48,519 bases of DNA from an uncultured Collinsella sp. (GCA_900759045.1 CAAETU010000069.1:1-48519); one strand, 5' to 3'. Shown: positions 22,942 to 31,911, counted from the first letter of the stretch. Numbers and translations: made by a program. The notes: generated from the letters alone by a model not told the origin.

Positions 22942-24741
22942 TTAGGCCTTCTTGCGGCGATAGAGCACGAAGCCGCAGACACCGATGATGACGATGGCGC
23001 CAACGGCCATGGCGGCCATGTTGTTGCCCTCGGACTTCTCCTCGGTCGCCTCTTCCTCAACCTCGGGCTCGGCAACGTCCTCATCGGAGAGGGCCTCGTC
23101 GGCGTAGGTGATGGACTCGACTAGGCAGTCGTTGTCGGCATCGTAGTCACTCGGGACGAACTTCTCGGAGAAGTCTCCCTTCTTGAGGTAGTCGCGCATC
23201 TCCTCGAGCATGGCCTTGCACTTGACGTAGGTGTTCTTGGTCGCTGCCTTGCCGGCCTTGTTGGCCAGGGCGGTGCGGGCCTCGGTGTCCTTGGCGGCCT
23301 GCATGGCCTCGTCGACGGTCAGGTTCTGCTCAATGAGCTCCTTCTGCAGGGCGTCGAGATAGGCGCGGACGCCGGTGGCGCAGCTGTCGCGGTTCTCATA
23401 GGCGAGCGTGTTGATGTCCATGAGGACGTAGTTGATGGAGTTCTTGGGCTCCTCGTTGTTCACGACGTCTTCCTCTTCACAGTGATCGAAGGAGACATCC
23501 TGATCGCTGAAGTAGGGGCTGACCTCGGTGAGCAGTGCGGAATAGAGGGGGATAGCGACGGAGAACTCGGCGTTGGAGAGCATCTCCCACTGGATGGTCG
23601 CGATTTCGGGGTCCATGCCGTGACGGATCTGGAAGGTGTGGATCTCGGTGTTGCGGTTGGAGCCGATGGCATAGGCGCCGTCGGTGTTGGCGTTGAGGCC
23701 GGCGACATTCTCGCCGCGAGCGGCGAAGGAACGAATCATCTCAAAGGTGTTCCAGTCGGACTTGCCGGGCTGGAAGAACAGCGGCTGCATCTCGTGGACC
23801 AGGGCGCCGGTCGTCGCACGAGCGTCTTCGCGCTCGTCCTTGACGATCTCATAGTCGGTGCCCTCAGCAAGCGGAGCCATGAAGTAATCGCGGCCCTGGA
23901 CATAGCGCGACCACTGGTGCATACCGGCCTCGCTAATCTCCTCGCCGTAGGTCTTGGCGACGTCGAACTTGCCGTCGGTGTACTCGGCAAAGCCCTTCTC
24001 CTTAGGCATGGACTCGATGCCCTCGGAGTGGAGGCAGTTCTCGGTGTCGTCGAGGTCGACGTCATAGGTGAGGTTGCCGATGTTGGGGTTGAGTGAGGCA
24101 ATATCGTCGGTGAGCCTCATAGCGATCCACTGGTGGCCGGAAAGCGCTGCAAACAACCAGGTCTCGTTGTTGTCGGCAATGATGATCTGGTCGTTGGAGC
24201 AGACGCCCTGCTCGTCAATCAGGCTGCCGAGGAGCTCGACACCCTCACGGGCCGTGGCGCTCTCGCCCAGAATGACGCTGGCGTAGTTGTACTCGCCGAT
24301 GCCGGTCTCCTCGGTGACGGGGTCGGCTTCCTCTGCCTTCTCGTTATAGGAGGTGCTCAGCGTGGCAGAGCAGGAAACGCCCTTTTCGTTGATGCCAGCC
24401 TCGGAATATGCGTCGTAACGATCTTCCCACTGAGAGGGGTTGTCGCGAACGAAGGTGTAGCGGTAGGTTGCGCCCTTGGACTTGTACTCAAAGCCGGACT
24501 CGACCGAGGTGTACTTGCTGCCGTCCTTGTGTGCGGGCTCGATGCCAAAGTGCTTGATGTAGCGCGGGCCGAAGTCCTCGGAGCGTCCGTAGTACGTGTT
24601 GCCGTCTGCCGTGAGCTGGCTGCCCATGTAGATCTGGGTGCAAGCGAGCGCCGAAGTCGGCATGGCCATAATGGCCGCTGCTCCAAATGCAAGGCCGCAG
24701 CCGAGCTTCTTGAGCGTGTTGACAGGATGAGTAAACCTCAT
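22942..24741 (-). CDS. Family C69 dipeptidase, exported and membrane-anchored
   Basis: A 599-residue N-terminal-nucleophile peptidase. The signal peptide (residues 1-33) ends ALA, and the next residue, Cys34 in CTQIYMG, is the expected nucleophile set free by processing. Family motifs include YGRSEDFGPRY, GINEKGVSCSAT, the ILGESATAREGVELLG segment and IIADNNETWLF. The C-terminus has an acidic stretch (EEEATEEKSEG), one membrane segment and a basic RRKKA tail; no LPXTG motif is seen. It probably hydrolyses dipeptides outside the membrane. ATG 24741 has GGGAGG upstream. It has its own spacer and promoter region on both sides. Confidence 0.9.
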   Translation of the reverse strand: MRFTHPVNTLKKLGCGLAFGAAAIMAMPTSALACTQIYMGSQLTADGNTYYGRSEDFGPRYIKHFGIEPAHKDGSKYTSVESGFEYKSKGATYRYTFVRDNPSQWEDRYDAYSEAGINEKGVSCSATLSTSYNEKAEEADPVTEETGIGEYNYASVILGESATAREGVELLGSLIDEQGVCSNDQIIIADNNETWLFAALSGHQWIAMRLTDDIASLNPNIGNLTYDVDLDDTENCLHSEGIESMPKEKGFAEYTDGKFDVAKTYGEEISEAGMHQWSRYVQGRDYFMAPLAEGTDYEIVKDEREDARATTGALVHEMQPLFFQPGKSDWNTFEMIRSFAARGENVAGLNANTDGAYAIGSNRNTEIHTFQIRHGMDPEIATIQWEMLSNAEFSVAIPLYSALLTEVSPYFSDQDVSFDHCEEEDVVNNEEPKNSINYVLMDINTLAYENRDSCATGVRAYLDALQKELIEQNLTVDEAMQAAKDTEARTALANKAGKAATKNTYVKCKAMLEEMRDYLKKGDFSEKFVPSDYDADNDCLVESITYADEALSDEDVAEPEVEEEATEEKSEGNNMAAMAVGAIVIIGVCGFVLYRRKKA

Positions 24742-24974
24742 GATCCCTCCCAACTGTTGAAACCCCGCGAAACCGTACGGAGTTTCAGCTAATAAATACA
24801 TCTACTAGCCTAAAGGAAGTGTAAAGAGTATTCATTCGACAACAGCTTTTACTCGATGAGCGTGAAGAAATATACGATGAGCGGATAATAATACTCATTT
24901 TATTGCTTTAGTTAAATAAAGGCACCCTGCATTTACTGTAGCTGAATAAAGCGCCAGACAATGCTCAAAAAGAA
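24742..24974. other. AT-rich upstream region of the C69 gene
   Basis: About 230 bases without a gene, clearly richer in A and T than the coding sequence. It contains a direct repeat CGATGAGCG at 24854-24862 and 24875-24883 (21 bases apart, two helix turns) and several TATA-like stretches. It probably holds the C69 promoter and a regulator site; nothing else was recognised. Confidence 0.4.
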
Positions 24975-25016
24975 AACTCTCCCGCTGTTTGGGATTTGCA
25001 TAAACAACGGGAGAGT
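24975..25016 (-). terminator. Terminator of the lipid kinase operon
   Basis: On the minus strand ACTCTCCCG(T)TGTTT and AAACAGCGGGAGAGT form a long hairpin followed by TTTTCTTTTT. It ends the operon of the lipid kinase and small membrane peptide. Confidence 0.87.
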
Positions 25017-25049
25017 CGATAACTGGATGAATATCATACCAATGTGGAT

Positions 25050-25142
25050 TTACTTCTTTCGGCGGTGGATCACATTGATGGCGTAACCAACGAGCATGGC
25101 CAAGACGATGACGATAAAGCCAATCAGGGGATTGTCGTTCAT
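25050..25142 (-). CDS. 30-residue single-pass membrane peptide
   Basis: A short frame beginning MNDNPLIGF, followed by a hydrophobic segment (IVIVLAMLVGYAINVI) and ending with the basic HRRKK. AGGAGG is at ideal spacing before the ATG, and the start is only 9 bases after the lipid kinase stop, before the shared terminator. Translation signals and composition support a real small membrane protein. A regulatory or membrane-association role with the lipid kinase is possible. No homologue is recognised. Confidence 0.72.
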   Translation of the reverse strand: MNDNPLIGFIVIVLAMLVGYAINVIHRRKK

Positions 25143-25151
25143 GGGGTCCTC

Positions 25152-26069
25152 CTATTTTCCGAGCGGTGAAAAATCGTCGACGATGAGGTCGAGACATTGC
25201 GGCAGCGCGCGAGCGCCAAAGACGCCGGAGTTGCTGGAGATGATCTCTCCATCGAACTGCATACCCAGCGATGGCGTGCAGGTGATCTTGGCTTCCTTGG
25301 TCTGGATGATCTTAAACTGCGGACGGCCGAGCACTTTGCCAGCGGGGTCGAGCGCGGCGGTAATTACCGTGGGGAGCAGCTGCATCGTGCGCACGGGCTC
25401 AATAACGACGATGTCGACCATGCCGTCGTCCATGCGGCAGTTGGGGAACAGGTTGATGTCGTTTTGGATGACCGAGGTATTGCCTGCCATGCAGCAGATG
25501 CCGTCGAGCTCCTCGACAATGCCGTCGTGCTCAATGGTAAAGTGTGCCACCGTGGGGTTGGGCGTGGCGAGCGCGGAGAGGAAGTAGGCGATCTCGCCAA
25601 TGTCGTTTTTGGTGGGAGCGGCCTTCATCATGATCTCGGCGTCGAAGCCCGAGCCGGCGATGATGATAAAGCCGTGGCGCTTCTCGTTGCCGTTCTCGTC
25701 GAGCCAAAAGAGCTCACCCATGTCCACTTTGACCGTGCGGCCGTCGCGGCAAGCCTTGGCGAGTGCCGCCGCCTCGGGGGCATTGCCGATGTTGTTAAAG
25801 AACAGGCAGGCCGTGCCGGAGGGGAAGACAAGCGTGGGGACACCGCACCCGCGCATCTGGTCGAGCACGTTGGAGACGGTGCCGTCGCCGCCCGAAACGA
25901 CCACGCGATCGAACTCGCGAACGTCCGCTACCGCGTCCTCGGGCTCCATGCCATCGCCGATAAAACGCATCACGACCTCGTCGCCGCCCTGCGCGAGGGC
26001 GTGCGTGAACGCGTAGATTTCATCTGAGCTGGGGCCCGATGCCGGGTTGTGGATGATAAGGCAGCGCAT
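25152..26069 (-). CDS. Diacylglycerol kinase-family lipid kinase
   Basis: A 305-residue DagK/YegS-type kinase that phosphorylates a lipid with ATP at the membrane face. The nucleotide-binding motif GGDGT is present (VVVSGGDGTVSNV, about residues 57-69). The second family motif is unusual, SGTACLFFNNI where most members have GTANDFAR. The C-terminal half has the beta-sandwich (FIIIAGSGFDAEIM, GMQFDGEII). The substrate may be diacylglycerol or another lipid; the altered motif makes this uncertain. It leads a two-gene operon and is divergent from rnd with a 98-base spacer. Confidence 0.82.
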   Translation of the reverse strand: MRCLIIHNPASGPSSDEIYAFTHALAQGGDEVVMRFIGDGMEPEDAVADVREFDRVVVSGGDGTVSNVLDQMRGCGVPTLVFPSGTACLFFNNIGNAPEAAALAKACRDGRTVKVDMGELFWLDENGNEKRHGFIIIAGSGFDAEIMMKAAPTKNDIGEIAYFLSALATPNPTVAHFTIEHDGIVEELDGICCMAGNTSVIQNDINLFPNCRMDDGMVDIVVIEPVRTMQLLPTVITAALDPAGKVLGRPQFKIIQTKEAKITCTPSLGMQFDGEIISSNSGVFGARALPQCLDLIVDDFSPLGK

Positions 26070-26167
26070 ACTTACGTTCCCGTTCTGTGACTAACCGAGT
26101 ATAGTTGTAGAGCAATGCCGATATCCTACCCGTGTTTTTCGGGCCTAACCTTATTCGATGGGTTGAT

Positions 26168-27301
26168 ATGTACATTTCCACACATCAGGCTCTGGTCGAC
26201 TTTTGCCAGCGCGCCCGCGAGTTCGACGCGATCGCCGTCGATACCGAGTTTTTGCGCGAGCGCACGTTTCATCCGCGCCTGTGCCTGGTCCAGATTGCCA
26301 CCCCCGCCGAGAGTGTCGCTGTCGATCCGCTGGTGATCGACGACCTGTCGCCGCTTGCCGAGCTTATGGCCGACGAGAGCGTGACCAAGGTCTTCCACGC
26401 CTGCTCGCAGGATATGGAGGTCATGCTCCACACCGTGGGCGCGCTGCCGCGTCCGATTTTTGACACGCAGGTTGCCGCCGCCTTTTTGGGCGAGCGCCAG
26501 CAGATTTCGTATGGTGCGCTCGTTCAGACGTTCTGCGGCGTATCACTGCCCAAGACCGAGTCGCTGACCGACTGGTCGCGCCGCCCGCTGACCGACAAGC
26601 AGATTGAGTACGCGATCGATGACGTCAAGTATCTGATCGTTGCCTATACCGAGATGATGAGCCGTCTGCGCGAGCTGGGCCGCGTGGATTGGGTGCTCGA
26701 CGAGTTGCGTCCTCTGGCCGATGAGTCGCACTACCGCGCCGACCGCCACGAAGCGTTCCGCAAGGTCAAGCGCATCAACTCGTGCAGCCGCCATCAGCTG
26801 GGCATTGCGCGCGAGCTTGCCGCCTGGCGTGAGGACCGCGCTGAGCGGCGCAACATCCCGCGCAAGTGGGTTATGTCCGACGATACGCTGCTGGCGCTCG
26901 TCAAGCGCAATCCCGTGCGTGTTGAGGAGTTCCGTAGCATCCGCGGCACCGACCAGCTGGGGGAGCGCGACGTGGACGGCGCGCTCATGGCCATCAAGCG
27001 CGGAGCGAGCTGTCCGCACGATCGCCTGCCGCTCTTGGTGCGCGGACATCGTCAGATTTCGCCGGAGCTGGAGAGCGTGACTGACCTTATGTATGCGCTT
27101 ATTCGCCTGGTTGCCGAGCGCTCGGGCGTGGCGACCTCGGTCATTGCGTCGCGCGATGACCTGGCCGACTACATTGAGCATCCCGAGCAGAGCCGCCTGC
27201 GCGAAGGCTGGCGCTTTGAGCTTGTGGGTTCGCGTCTGGACGATCTGCTTTCCGGCAATATGGGGTTGACGGTGAAGGACGGCAAAATCGAGCTCCTGTA
27301 G
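26168..27301 (+). CDS. rnd: Ribonuclease D
   Basis: A 377-residue DEDD-family 3' exoribonuclease involved in trimming tRNA precursors and other RNA. Exo motifs: AVDTEFLRE (Asp25, Glu27), FHACSQDMEV, and YAIDDVKYLIVAY (the DX3D/Y type). An HRDC-like helical domain follows (ELAAWREDRAERRNIPRKWVMSDDTLLALVKR). The start MYISTHQ (26168) fits the family N-terminus; longer starts lack support. A structured repeat (copy 2) begins 7 bases after the stop codon. Confidence 0.9.
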   Translation: MYISTHQALVDFCQRAREFDAIAVDTEFLRERTFHPRLCLVQIATPAESVAVDPLVIDDLSPLAELMADESVTKVFHACSQDMEVMLHTVGALPRPIFDTQVAAAFLGERQQISYGALVQTFCGVSLPKTESLTDWSRRPLTDKQIEYAIDDVKYLIVAYTEMMSRLRELGRVDWVLDELRPLADESHYRADRHEAFRKVKRINSCSRHQLGIARELAAWREDRAERRNIPRKWVMSDDTLLALVKRNPVRVEEFRSIRGTDQLGERDVDGALMAIKRGASCPHDRLPLLVRGHRQISPELESVTDLMYALIRLVAERSGVATSVIASRDDLADYIEHPEQSRLREGWRFELVGSRLDDLLSGNMGLTVKDGKIELL

Positions 27302-27308
27302 GTATATA

Positions 27309-27452
27309 GTTACGCGGTTTTACCAAACCGCCTAACAGCTCGACGCTGCAAACGGCCGAGAGCGGCAATCTGACGTTCAATCGTCGCTCGCGTACCAAAG
27401 TACGCGTCGCTTCTCTTTCACGTCACCTTGCTCGCTCTCGGCTGTTTTCGCT
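27309..27452 (+). repeat. Structured 3'-UTR repeat, copy 2
   Basis: A 144-base element just after the rnd stop codon in the rnd sense, equal in length to copy 1. The loops and joining strands are nearly identical (GCAATCTGACGTTCAATCGTCG, in two parts, and CTCTTTCACGTCACCTTGCTCG). The outer stem is instead CGGCCGAGAGCG/CGCTCTCGGCTG and the inner stem GCGTAC/GTACGC, different from copy 1 on both strands. Paired changes of this kind point to selection on structure. Confidence 0.8.
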
Positions 27453-27539
27453 GACATTGCCAAAACATCGATGTTGATTTGCTGGTCAGTCGAATGGGTA
27501 GAATGCCTCTAACGTGTAACTCGATTCGGAGGAATTCGC

Positions 27540-28244
27540 ATGCCCTATTACTATGGTTACGGCTTTGGCATCGACCCGCTGTACCTGCTGGTTGTTCTTG
27601 TTTGTACGGTGCTTGGCCTTGCGGCGCAGAGCTATATCAACTCGACGTACAAGACCTGGTCCAAGGTTCGCTCGGACGGCGACACGGGTGCCACGGTCGC
27701 TCGCCGCATGCTCGACGCTAACGGTTGCAACGCCGTGGGTATCAAGGGTGTCGCCGGTGAGCTCACCGACCATTACAACCCGCAGGATAACAACCTGTAT
27801 CTCTCGGACGCCAACCGTTCGGGCGGATCGGTCGCAAGCGTTGCCGTGGCCTGCCACGAGGCGGGTCATGCCGCCCAGTGTCAGAGCGGTTACGCCATGA
27901 TGAAGGTTCGCACCGCCCTGGTCCCGGTCGTCAACTTTACCCAGAACACCTGGACCATCGTGTTGCTCTTGGGCCTGTTTATGAACATCGCCGGGCTCAC
28001 GACCCTCGCATTGATCTTCTTCTCGTTTAGTGTGCTGTTCCAACTCGTTACGTTGCCTGTCGAGATCGATGCCAGTCGCCGCGCCGTGGCGTATATCGAG
28101 CAGTCGGGCATGAGTTCCAAGCAGGTCAACGGTGCCAAGAAGGTGCTGACGGCAGCCGCGCTCACCTACGTGGCGGCGGCGCTCACCTCGATTATTCAGC
28201 TGCTCTACCTGATGGCCCGCTACAACAGAAACTCCAACCGATAA
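27540..28244 (+). CDS. Neutral zinc metallopeptidase, YugP family
   Basis: A 234-residue membrane metallopeptidase. The zinc motif HEAGH is at residues 106-110. An N-terminal membrane segment (LYLLVVLVCTVLGLAA) and further hydrophobic stretches near residues 135-165 and 200-225 anchor it. Family members start with a Tyr/Gly-rich segment as here (MPYYYGYGFG). The substrate is unknown; such proteins are broadly conserved in Gram-positives. A good site (GGAGGAA) precedes the ATG. Confidence 0.87.
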   Translation: MPYYYGYGFGIDPLYLLVVLVCTVLGLAAQSYINSTYKTWSKVRSDGDTGATVARRMLDANGCNAVGIKGVAGELTDHYNPQDNNLYLSDANRSGGSVASVAVACHEAGHAAQCQSGYAMMKVRTALVPVVNFTQNTWTIVLLLGLFMNIAGLTTLALIFFSFSVLFQLVTLPVEIDASRRAVAYIEQSGMSSKQVNGAKKVLTAAALTYVAAALTSIIQLLYLMARYNRNSNR

Positions 28245-28260
28245 CAAATTGGCTTGACAG

Positions 28261-28290
28261 GCGCCGCGGAGATTCTTGTCCCCGCGGCGC
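28261..28290. other. GC-rich hairpin after the metallopeptidase gene
   Basis: GCGCCGCGG pairs with CCGCGGCGC around a 12-base loop, 17 bases after the stop codon, without a T-tract. TTGACA lies immediately upstream but no -10 box is at the right distance. It may be a weak terminator or mRNA 3' end. Confidence 0.4.
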
Positions 28291-28359
28291 TGTACTATGT
28301 GTTGGACTTGAATCTGCGCAGGGTCGAAGCCCTTGTGCTCGATAACGAAAGGAGGCTGC

Positions 28360-29811
28360 GTGGCAGGCTGGAATCTAACCGGCAATGCCGTTTCCGCCGA
28401 GTTCGACGGTTCGGACGATCAGGAGCGCAAGGAGCTCAGCGTGAGCCAGGCAGTGGAGATCGCCGCCGGTGCGCTCGATGCCATTCCGCAGCTGAGCGTT
28501 CTGGGCGAGGTCACAGGTTTTCGTGGTCCTAACGCCCGAAGCGGTCACTGCTACTTCCAGATCAAGGACGACTCGGCCGCCGTCGACTGCATTATCTGGA
28601 AGGGCGCCTATCTCAAGCGCACCTTCGATCTGCGCGATGGCATGCAGGTGAGCTTTAAGGGCAGCTTCAATCTCTATAAGCCCACGGGTCGCATGAGCTT
28701 TGTTGCCCGCTCATTTTCGTTGGCGGGGGAGGGTCTGCTGCGTCAACAAGTGGCGCAACTGGCCGAAAAGCTACGCCGCGAGGGCCTGATGGACGAAGCG
28801 CGCAAGCGCCGCATCCCGGTGTTCTGCTCCCGCGTGGCGGTCGTCACCTCGCTTTCGGGTGCCGTAATCGACGACGTCAAGCGCACGTTGCGTCGTCGCA
28901 ACCCGCTCGTCGAGGTCGTCTGCGTGGGCGCCAAGGTTCAAGGCGAGGGTGCGCCGGCCGAGCTCATCGAGGGCTTGCGCCGCGCCGCTTTCATTACGCC
29001 GGCGCCCGACTGTATTTTGCTGGTGCGCGGCGGCGGCTCCTTTGAGGACCTCATGACCTTTAATGACGAGGAGCTTGCCCGCGCGGTGGCGGCTTGTCCT
29101 GTGCCCGTGGTGACCGGTATTGGCCATGAGCCCGATACCTCGATTTGCGACATGGTGAGCGACCGTCGCGCCTCCACGCCAACGGCAGCGGCAGAATCGG
29201 TGGCGCCGGCTATGACGGAGTTGGCTGACGTGCTCGAGACGCGCCATCAGCGTCTGGGCGTCGCGATGGCTTCGATGATCGGGTCGGATCAGGTCGATCT
29301 GGAAATGCTCGACCAGCGCGGTCGTCGAGCCTGGGATGCCTATACGGCTCGTCTGGGCGACGCGCTCGATGCAGCCGCATGCCGCCCGTGCCTCAACGAC
29401 CCCACGTTTATGGTCGAGCGTCGCGAGTCCGAGCTTGCCCTGACGGCCGATCGTCTGTCCGGCGCCATAACGCGTTCGGTTGGGGCCTTCCGCTCCAACT
29501 TCGAGCGTCTGCCCGAGCGCTTGATCGCAAGCACCTCAGGGCTCGATGGCAAGCGCCATGCGCTCACACTTGCGAGCTCCCGTCTGGAGCATCAGGGGCG
29601 CACGATGCTCAGCAAACCCGCGTCCGACCTGGGCCGTGCGGCAGCCTCACTCGATGCCCTGTCGCCGCTCAAGGTGCTTGCCCGTGGCTATTCCATCGCG
29701 TACAGCGATGATGGGGTGGCTACGAGCGCCAAGACCTTTAAGCCCGGCGACGCCATACGCGTGCGCATGGCAGACGGCAATGTGGCGGCAACGGTCGATG
29801 CGGTCGAGTAG
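28360..29811 (+). CDS. xseA: Exodeoxyribonuclease VII large subunit
   Basis: A 483-residue protein. The N-terminal OB fold (LSVLGEVTGFRGPNARSGHCYFQIKDD) is followed by the catalytic domain with FCSRVAVVTSLSGAVIDDV, LVRGGGSFEDLMTFNDEELARAV, GIGHEPDTSICDMVSDRRA and STPTAAAE. A long coiled coil follows, closing with LARGYSI. With XseB it degrades single-stranded DNA and takes part in repair. The GTG at 28360 follows AAAGGAGG and gives a normal N-terminus. The small subunit gene follows 42 bases later. Confidence 0.94.
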   Translation: MAGWNLTGNAVSAEFDGSDDQERKELSVSQAVEIAAGALDAIPQLSVLGEVTGFRGPNARSGHCYFQIKDDSAAVDCIIWKGAYLKRTFDLRDGMQVSFKGSFNLYKPTGRMSFVARSFSLAGEGLLRQQVAQLAEKLRREGLMDEARKRRIPVFCSRVAVVTSLSGAVIDDVKRTLRRRNPLVEVVCVGAKVQGEGAPAELIEGLRRAAFITPAPDCILLVRGGGSFEDLMTFNDEELARAVAACPVPVVTGIGHEPDTSICDMVSDRRASTPTAAAESVAPAMTELADVLETRHQRLGVAMASMIGSDQVDLEMLDQRGRRAWDAYTARLGDALDAAACRPCLNDPTFMVERRESELALTADRLSGAITRSVGAFRSNFERLPERLIASTSGLDGKRHALTLASSRLEHQGRTMLSKPASDLGRAAASLDALSPLKVLARGYSIAYSDDGVATSAKTFKPGDAIRVRMADGNVAATVDAVE

Positions 29812-29853
29812 GCCGCGTTACATAGCGATAAACCTTTAGGAAAGGAAACAGAT

Positions 29854-30120
29854 ATGGCAGAGAAGACCCCGGTCGAGCAGCTTACGTACAAGCAGGCTTC
29901 ACAGGAGTTGGAACTCATCATCCGCAGCTTGGAGTCGGGCGATATGGAGCTCGAGGAGTCACTCGAGAGCTATACCCGCGGCGTCGAGCTCCTCAAGAGC
30001 CTGCGCACCCGCCTGTCCGATGCCGAGCAGAAGGTCTCGGTGCTCCTTAAGGACGTCGACGGCAACGACGTGCTCGCCGACGGCGAGGCCGCCAACACCG
30101 ACGACAAGCTTTCGTTCTAA
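29854..30120 (+). CDS. xseB: Exodeoxyribonuclease VII small subunit
   Basis: An 88-residue helical protein with the typical QLTYKQASQELELIIRSLES and GDMELEESLESYTRGVELL. Several copies coat the coiled coil of XseA and are needed for nuclease activity. AAGGAAA precedes the ATG. It has a hydrophilic C-terminal tail of about 25 residues. Confidence 0.92.
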   Translation: MAEKTPVEQLTYKQASQELELIIRSLESGDMELEESLESYTRGVELLKSLRTRLSDAEQKVSVLLKDVDGNDVLADGEAANTDDKLSF

Positions 30121-30169
30121 CCATCCCGACCAAATATAATTACCTTGGTCTGTGAGAAAGGAACCAGCC

Positions 30170-30505
30170 ATGTGTGATTGCATCTTCTGCAAAATCGCCA
30201 ACCACGAGATTCCCTCAACCGTTGTCTATGAGGACGACCAGGTCATCGCCTTCGACGACCTCAACCCCCAGGCGCCGGTCCACACGCTCGTGATCCCCAA
30301 GAAGCACTACAGCGACATCGCCGACAACGTGCCGGCCGAGACCATGGGCGCCATGGCCCACGCCATCCACGAGGTTGCCAAGGCCAAGGGCTTGGAGGAC
30401 GGTTTCCGCGTCATCTCCAACAAGGGCGTCAACGCCGGCCAGACCGTCATGCACTTCCACATGCACGTCCTCGGCGGCAAAAACCTGGGCGAGAGCCTCA
30501 TCTGA
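30170..30505 (+). CDS. HIT family (HinT-like) nucleotide hydrolase
   Basis: A 111-residue histidine-triad protein. It has CIFCKIANHEIPSTVVYED at the start and the triad HFHMHVLGG at the end (His95, His97, His99). The two N-terminal cysteine pairs suggest a zinc site, as in many bacterial HinT proteins. Family members hydrolyse purine nucleoside phosphoramidates. ATG 30170 follows GAAAGGAA. It is probably in one transcript with xseA and xseB and is followed by a terminator. Confidence 0.92.
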   Translation: MCDCIFCKIANHEIPSTVVYEDDQVIAFDDLNPQAPVHTLVIPKKHYSDIADNVPAETMGAMAHAIHEVAKAKGLEDGFRVISNKGVNAGQTVMHFHMHVLGGKNLGESLI

Positions 30506-30565
30506 GGACGCTTCTTCCGTGCAATGAAACGGAAGTTCTGGCACCGATAACTTATATATCAACGC

Positions 30566-30601
30566 AATAAACCCGAGCGCGAGGGCGTTTGGGTTTATTA
30601 T
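30566..30601 (+). terminator. Terminator after the HIT gene
   Basis: AATAAACCC pairs with GGGTTTATT around a GC-rich inner stem (GCGC/GCG), followed by ATT. It separates the HIT gene from ackA. Confidence 0.65.
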
Positions 30602-30652
30602 TGAAGCGTATGTAACCTGGCGGCGCCACACCGCCTGTTAGTAGGGAGACAC

Positions 30653-31831
30653 ATGAACGTTCTGGTCGTCAACGCAGGATCTTCGACCCTTAAGTATCAG
30701 GTCATCGATACCAAGTCCCACAAGGTGTCCGCAAAGGGCTCCTGCGAGCGCGTCTGCTTTGCCGGTGGCACCTTCACCCACGCCGCCAACGGCTCCAAGA
30801 AGGTGACCGAGAACATCGAGTTCCCCGACCACAAGGTTGCCATCGAGGTCGTCCTGAAGGATCTCGAGGCCAACGGCGTCAAGATCGAGGGCATCGGCCA
30901 CCGCATCGTTCAGGGCGGTTGGTACTTTGGCGATTCCTCCCTCGTCGACGAGGACGTCCTCGCCAAGATCCGTGAGGTCGCCCCGCTCGCCCCGCTGCAC
31001 AACAACCCCGAGGCCAACGTTATCGAGTACTGCCTGGAGCAGTATCCCGATCTGCCCAACGTCACGGTCTACGACACCGCTTTCCACTTCAACATGCCCG
31101 AGGTCGCCAAGACTTACGCCCTTCCCAAGGATGTTTGCGACAAACTGCACATCCGTAAGTACGGCGCCCACGGCACCAGCTACCGTTACATCTCCAAGAA
31201 GGTCGCCGAGATGACCAACGGCGAGGCCCGCAAGGTCGTTGTGTGCCATATCGGCTCCGGCGCTTCCCTGTGCGCCATCGAGGACGGCAAGTGCATGGAT
31301 ACAACCATGGGTCTCACCCCGCTCGACGGCGTCATGATGGGCACTCGCTGCGGCTCCATCGACCCGGCTACCGTGTGCTACCTGCAGCGCGAGGGCGGCT
31401 ACACCTTCGACGAGGTCGACGAGATGATGAACAAGAAGTCCGGCCTTTTGGCTGTGACTGGTGGCAAGACCAACGACTGCCGCAATGTCGAGGAGCTCGC
31501 CGCCGCTGGCGACCCCGAGGCTCAGCTCGCCTTCGATATGTTCGTCTACAAGATTGCCGCCAATGCTGCCGAGATGGCCACTTCCATGTGCGGCATGGAC
31601 ACGCTGGTCTTCACCGCCGGCATCGGTGAGCACGCTCCGGCCGTTCGCGCCGGCGTTGCCGACCGCCTGGCCTTTATGGGCGTCAAGATGGACCATGCCC
31701 GTAACGCCCTGCGTGGCGACGGCGCTTGGTGCCTGTCTGCCAAGGATTCCAAGGTCAAGATCTTCGTCATTCCCACGGACGAGGAGTTCATGATCGCTTC
31801 CGACGTCGAGCGCATTGTCAACGGCAAGTAA
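30653..31831 (+). CDS. Acetate kinase paralogue 1 with altered active-site motifs
   Basis: A 392-residue acetate/propionate kinase-family protein (ASKHA fold). The start LVVNAGSSTLKYQ, the GHRIVQGGW, YDTAFHFNMP and MGTRCGSIDPA segments match the family. Three motifs depart from it: HGTSY (Tyr177 where His is usual), HIGSG (Ser202 where HLGNG has Asn), and GIGEH (His327 where GIGEN has Asn). The gene directly downstream keeps the standard residues at all three. The residue of HLGNG takes part in substrate and nucleotide binding in characterised acetate kinases. It may therefore use another acyl substrate or have lost activity. GGGAG precedes the ATG. Confidence 0.87.
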   Translation: MNVLVVNAGSSTLKYQVIDTKSHKVSAKGSCERVCFAGGTFTHAANGSKKVTENIEFPDHKVAIEVVLKDLEANGVKIEGIGHRIVQGGWYFGDSSLVDEDVLAKIREVAPLAPLHNNPEANVIEYCLEQYPDLPNVTVYDTAFHFNMPEVAKTYALPKDVCDKLHIRKYGAHGTSYRYISKKVAEMTNGEARKVVVCHIGSGASLCAIEDGKCMDTTMGLTPLDGVMMGTRCGSIDPATVCYLQREGGYTFDEVDEMMNKKSGLLAVTGGKTNDCRNVEELAAAGDPEAQLAFDMFVYKIAANAAEMATSMCGMDTLVFTAGIGEHAPAVRAGVADRLAFMGVKMDHARNALRGDGAWCLSAKDSKVKIFVIPTDEEFMIASDVERIVNGK

Positions 31832-31835
31832 TTGC

Positions 31836-31882
31836 AAGAGGGGAGGGGCTGGACGACCAAGTGCCGTTCGGCCCCTCTTTTG
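31836..31882 (+). terminator. Terminator between the two acetate kinase genes
   Basis: GAGGGGC (31846 region, preceded by AAGAGGGGA) pairs with GGCCCCTC, followed by TTTTG. Each kinase gene may therefore be transcribed separately. Confidence 0.7.
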
Positions 31883-31911
31883 CGCTCGTCGGGCGACATT
31901 CTGATAGCTAT

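Noticed and set aside
28254..28297. Promoter with TTGACA upstream of xseA
   Set aside because: The only -10-like hexamer (TACTAT) is more than 30 bases away, across a GC-rich hairpin, so the spacing does not fit.
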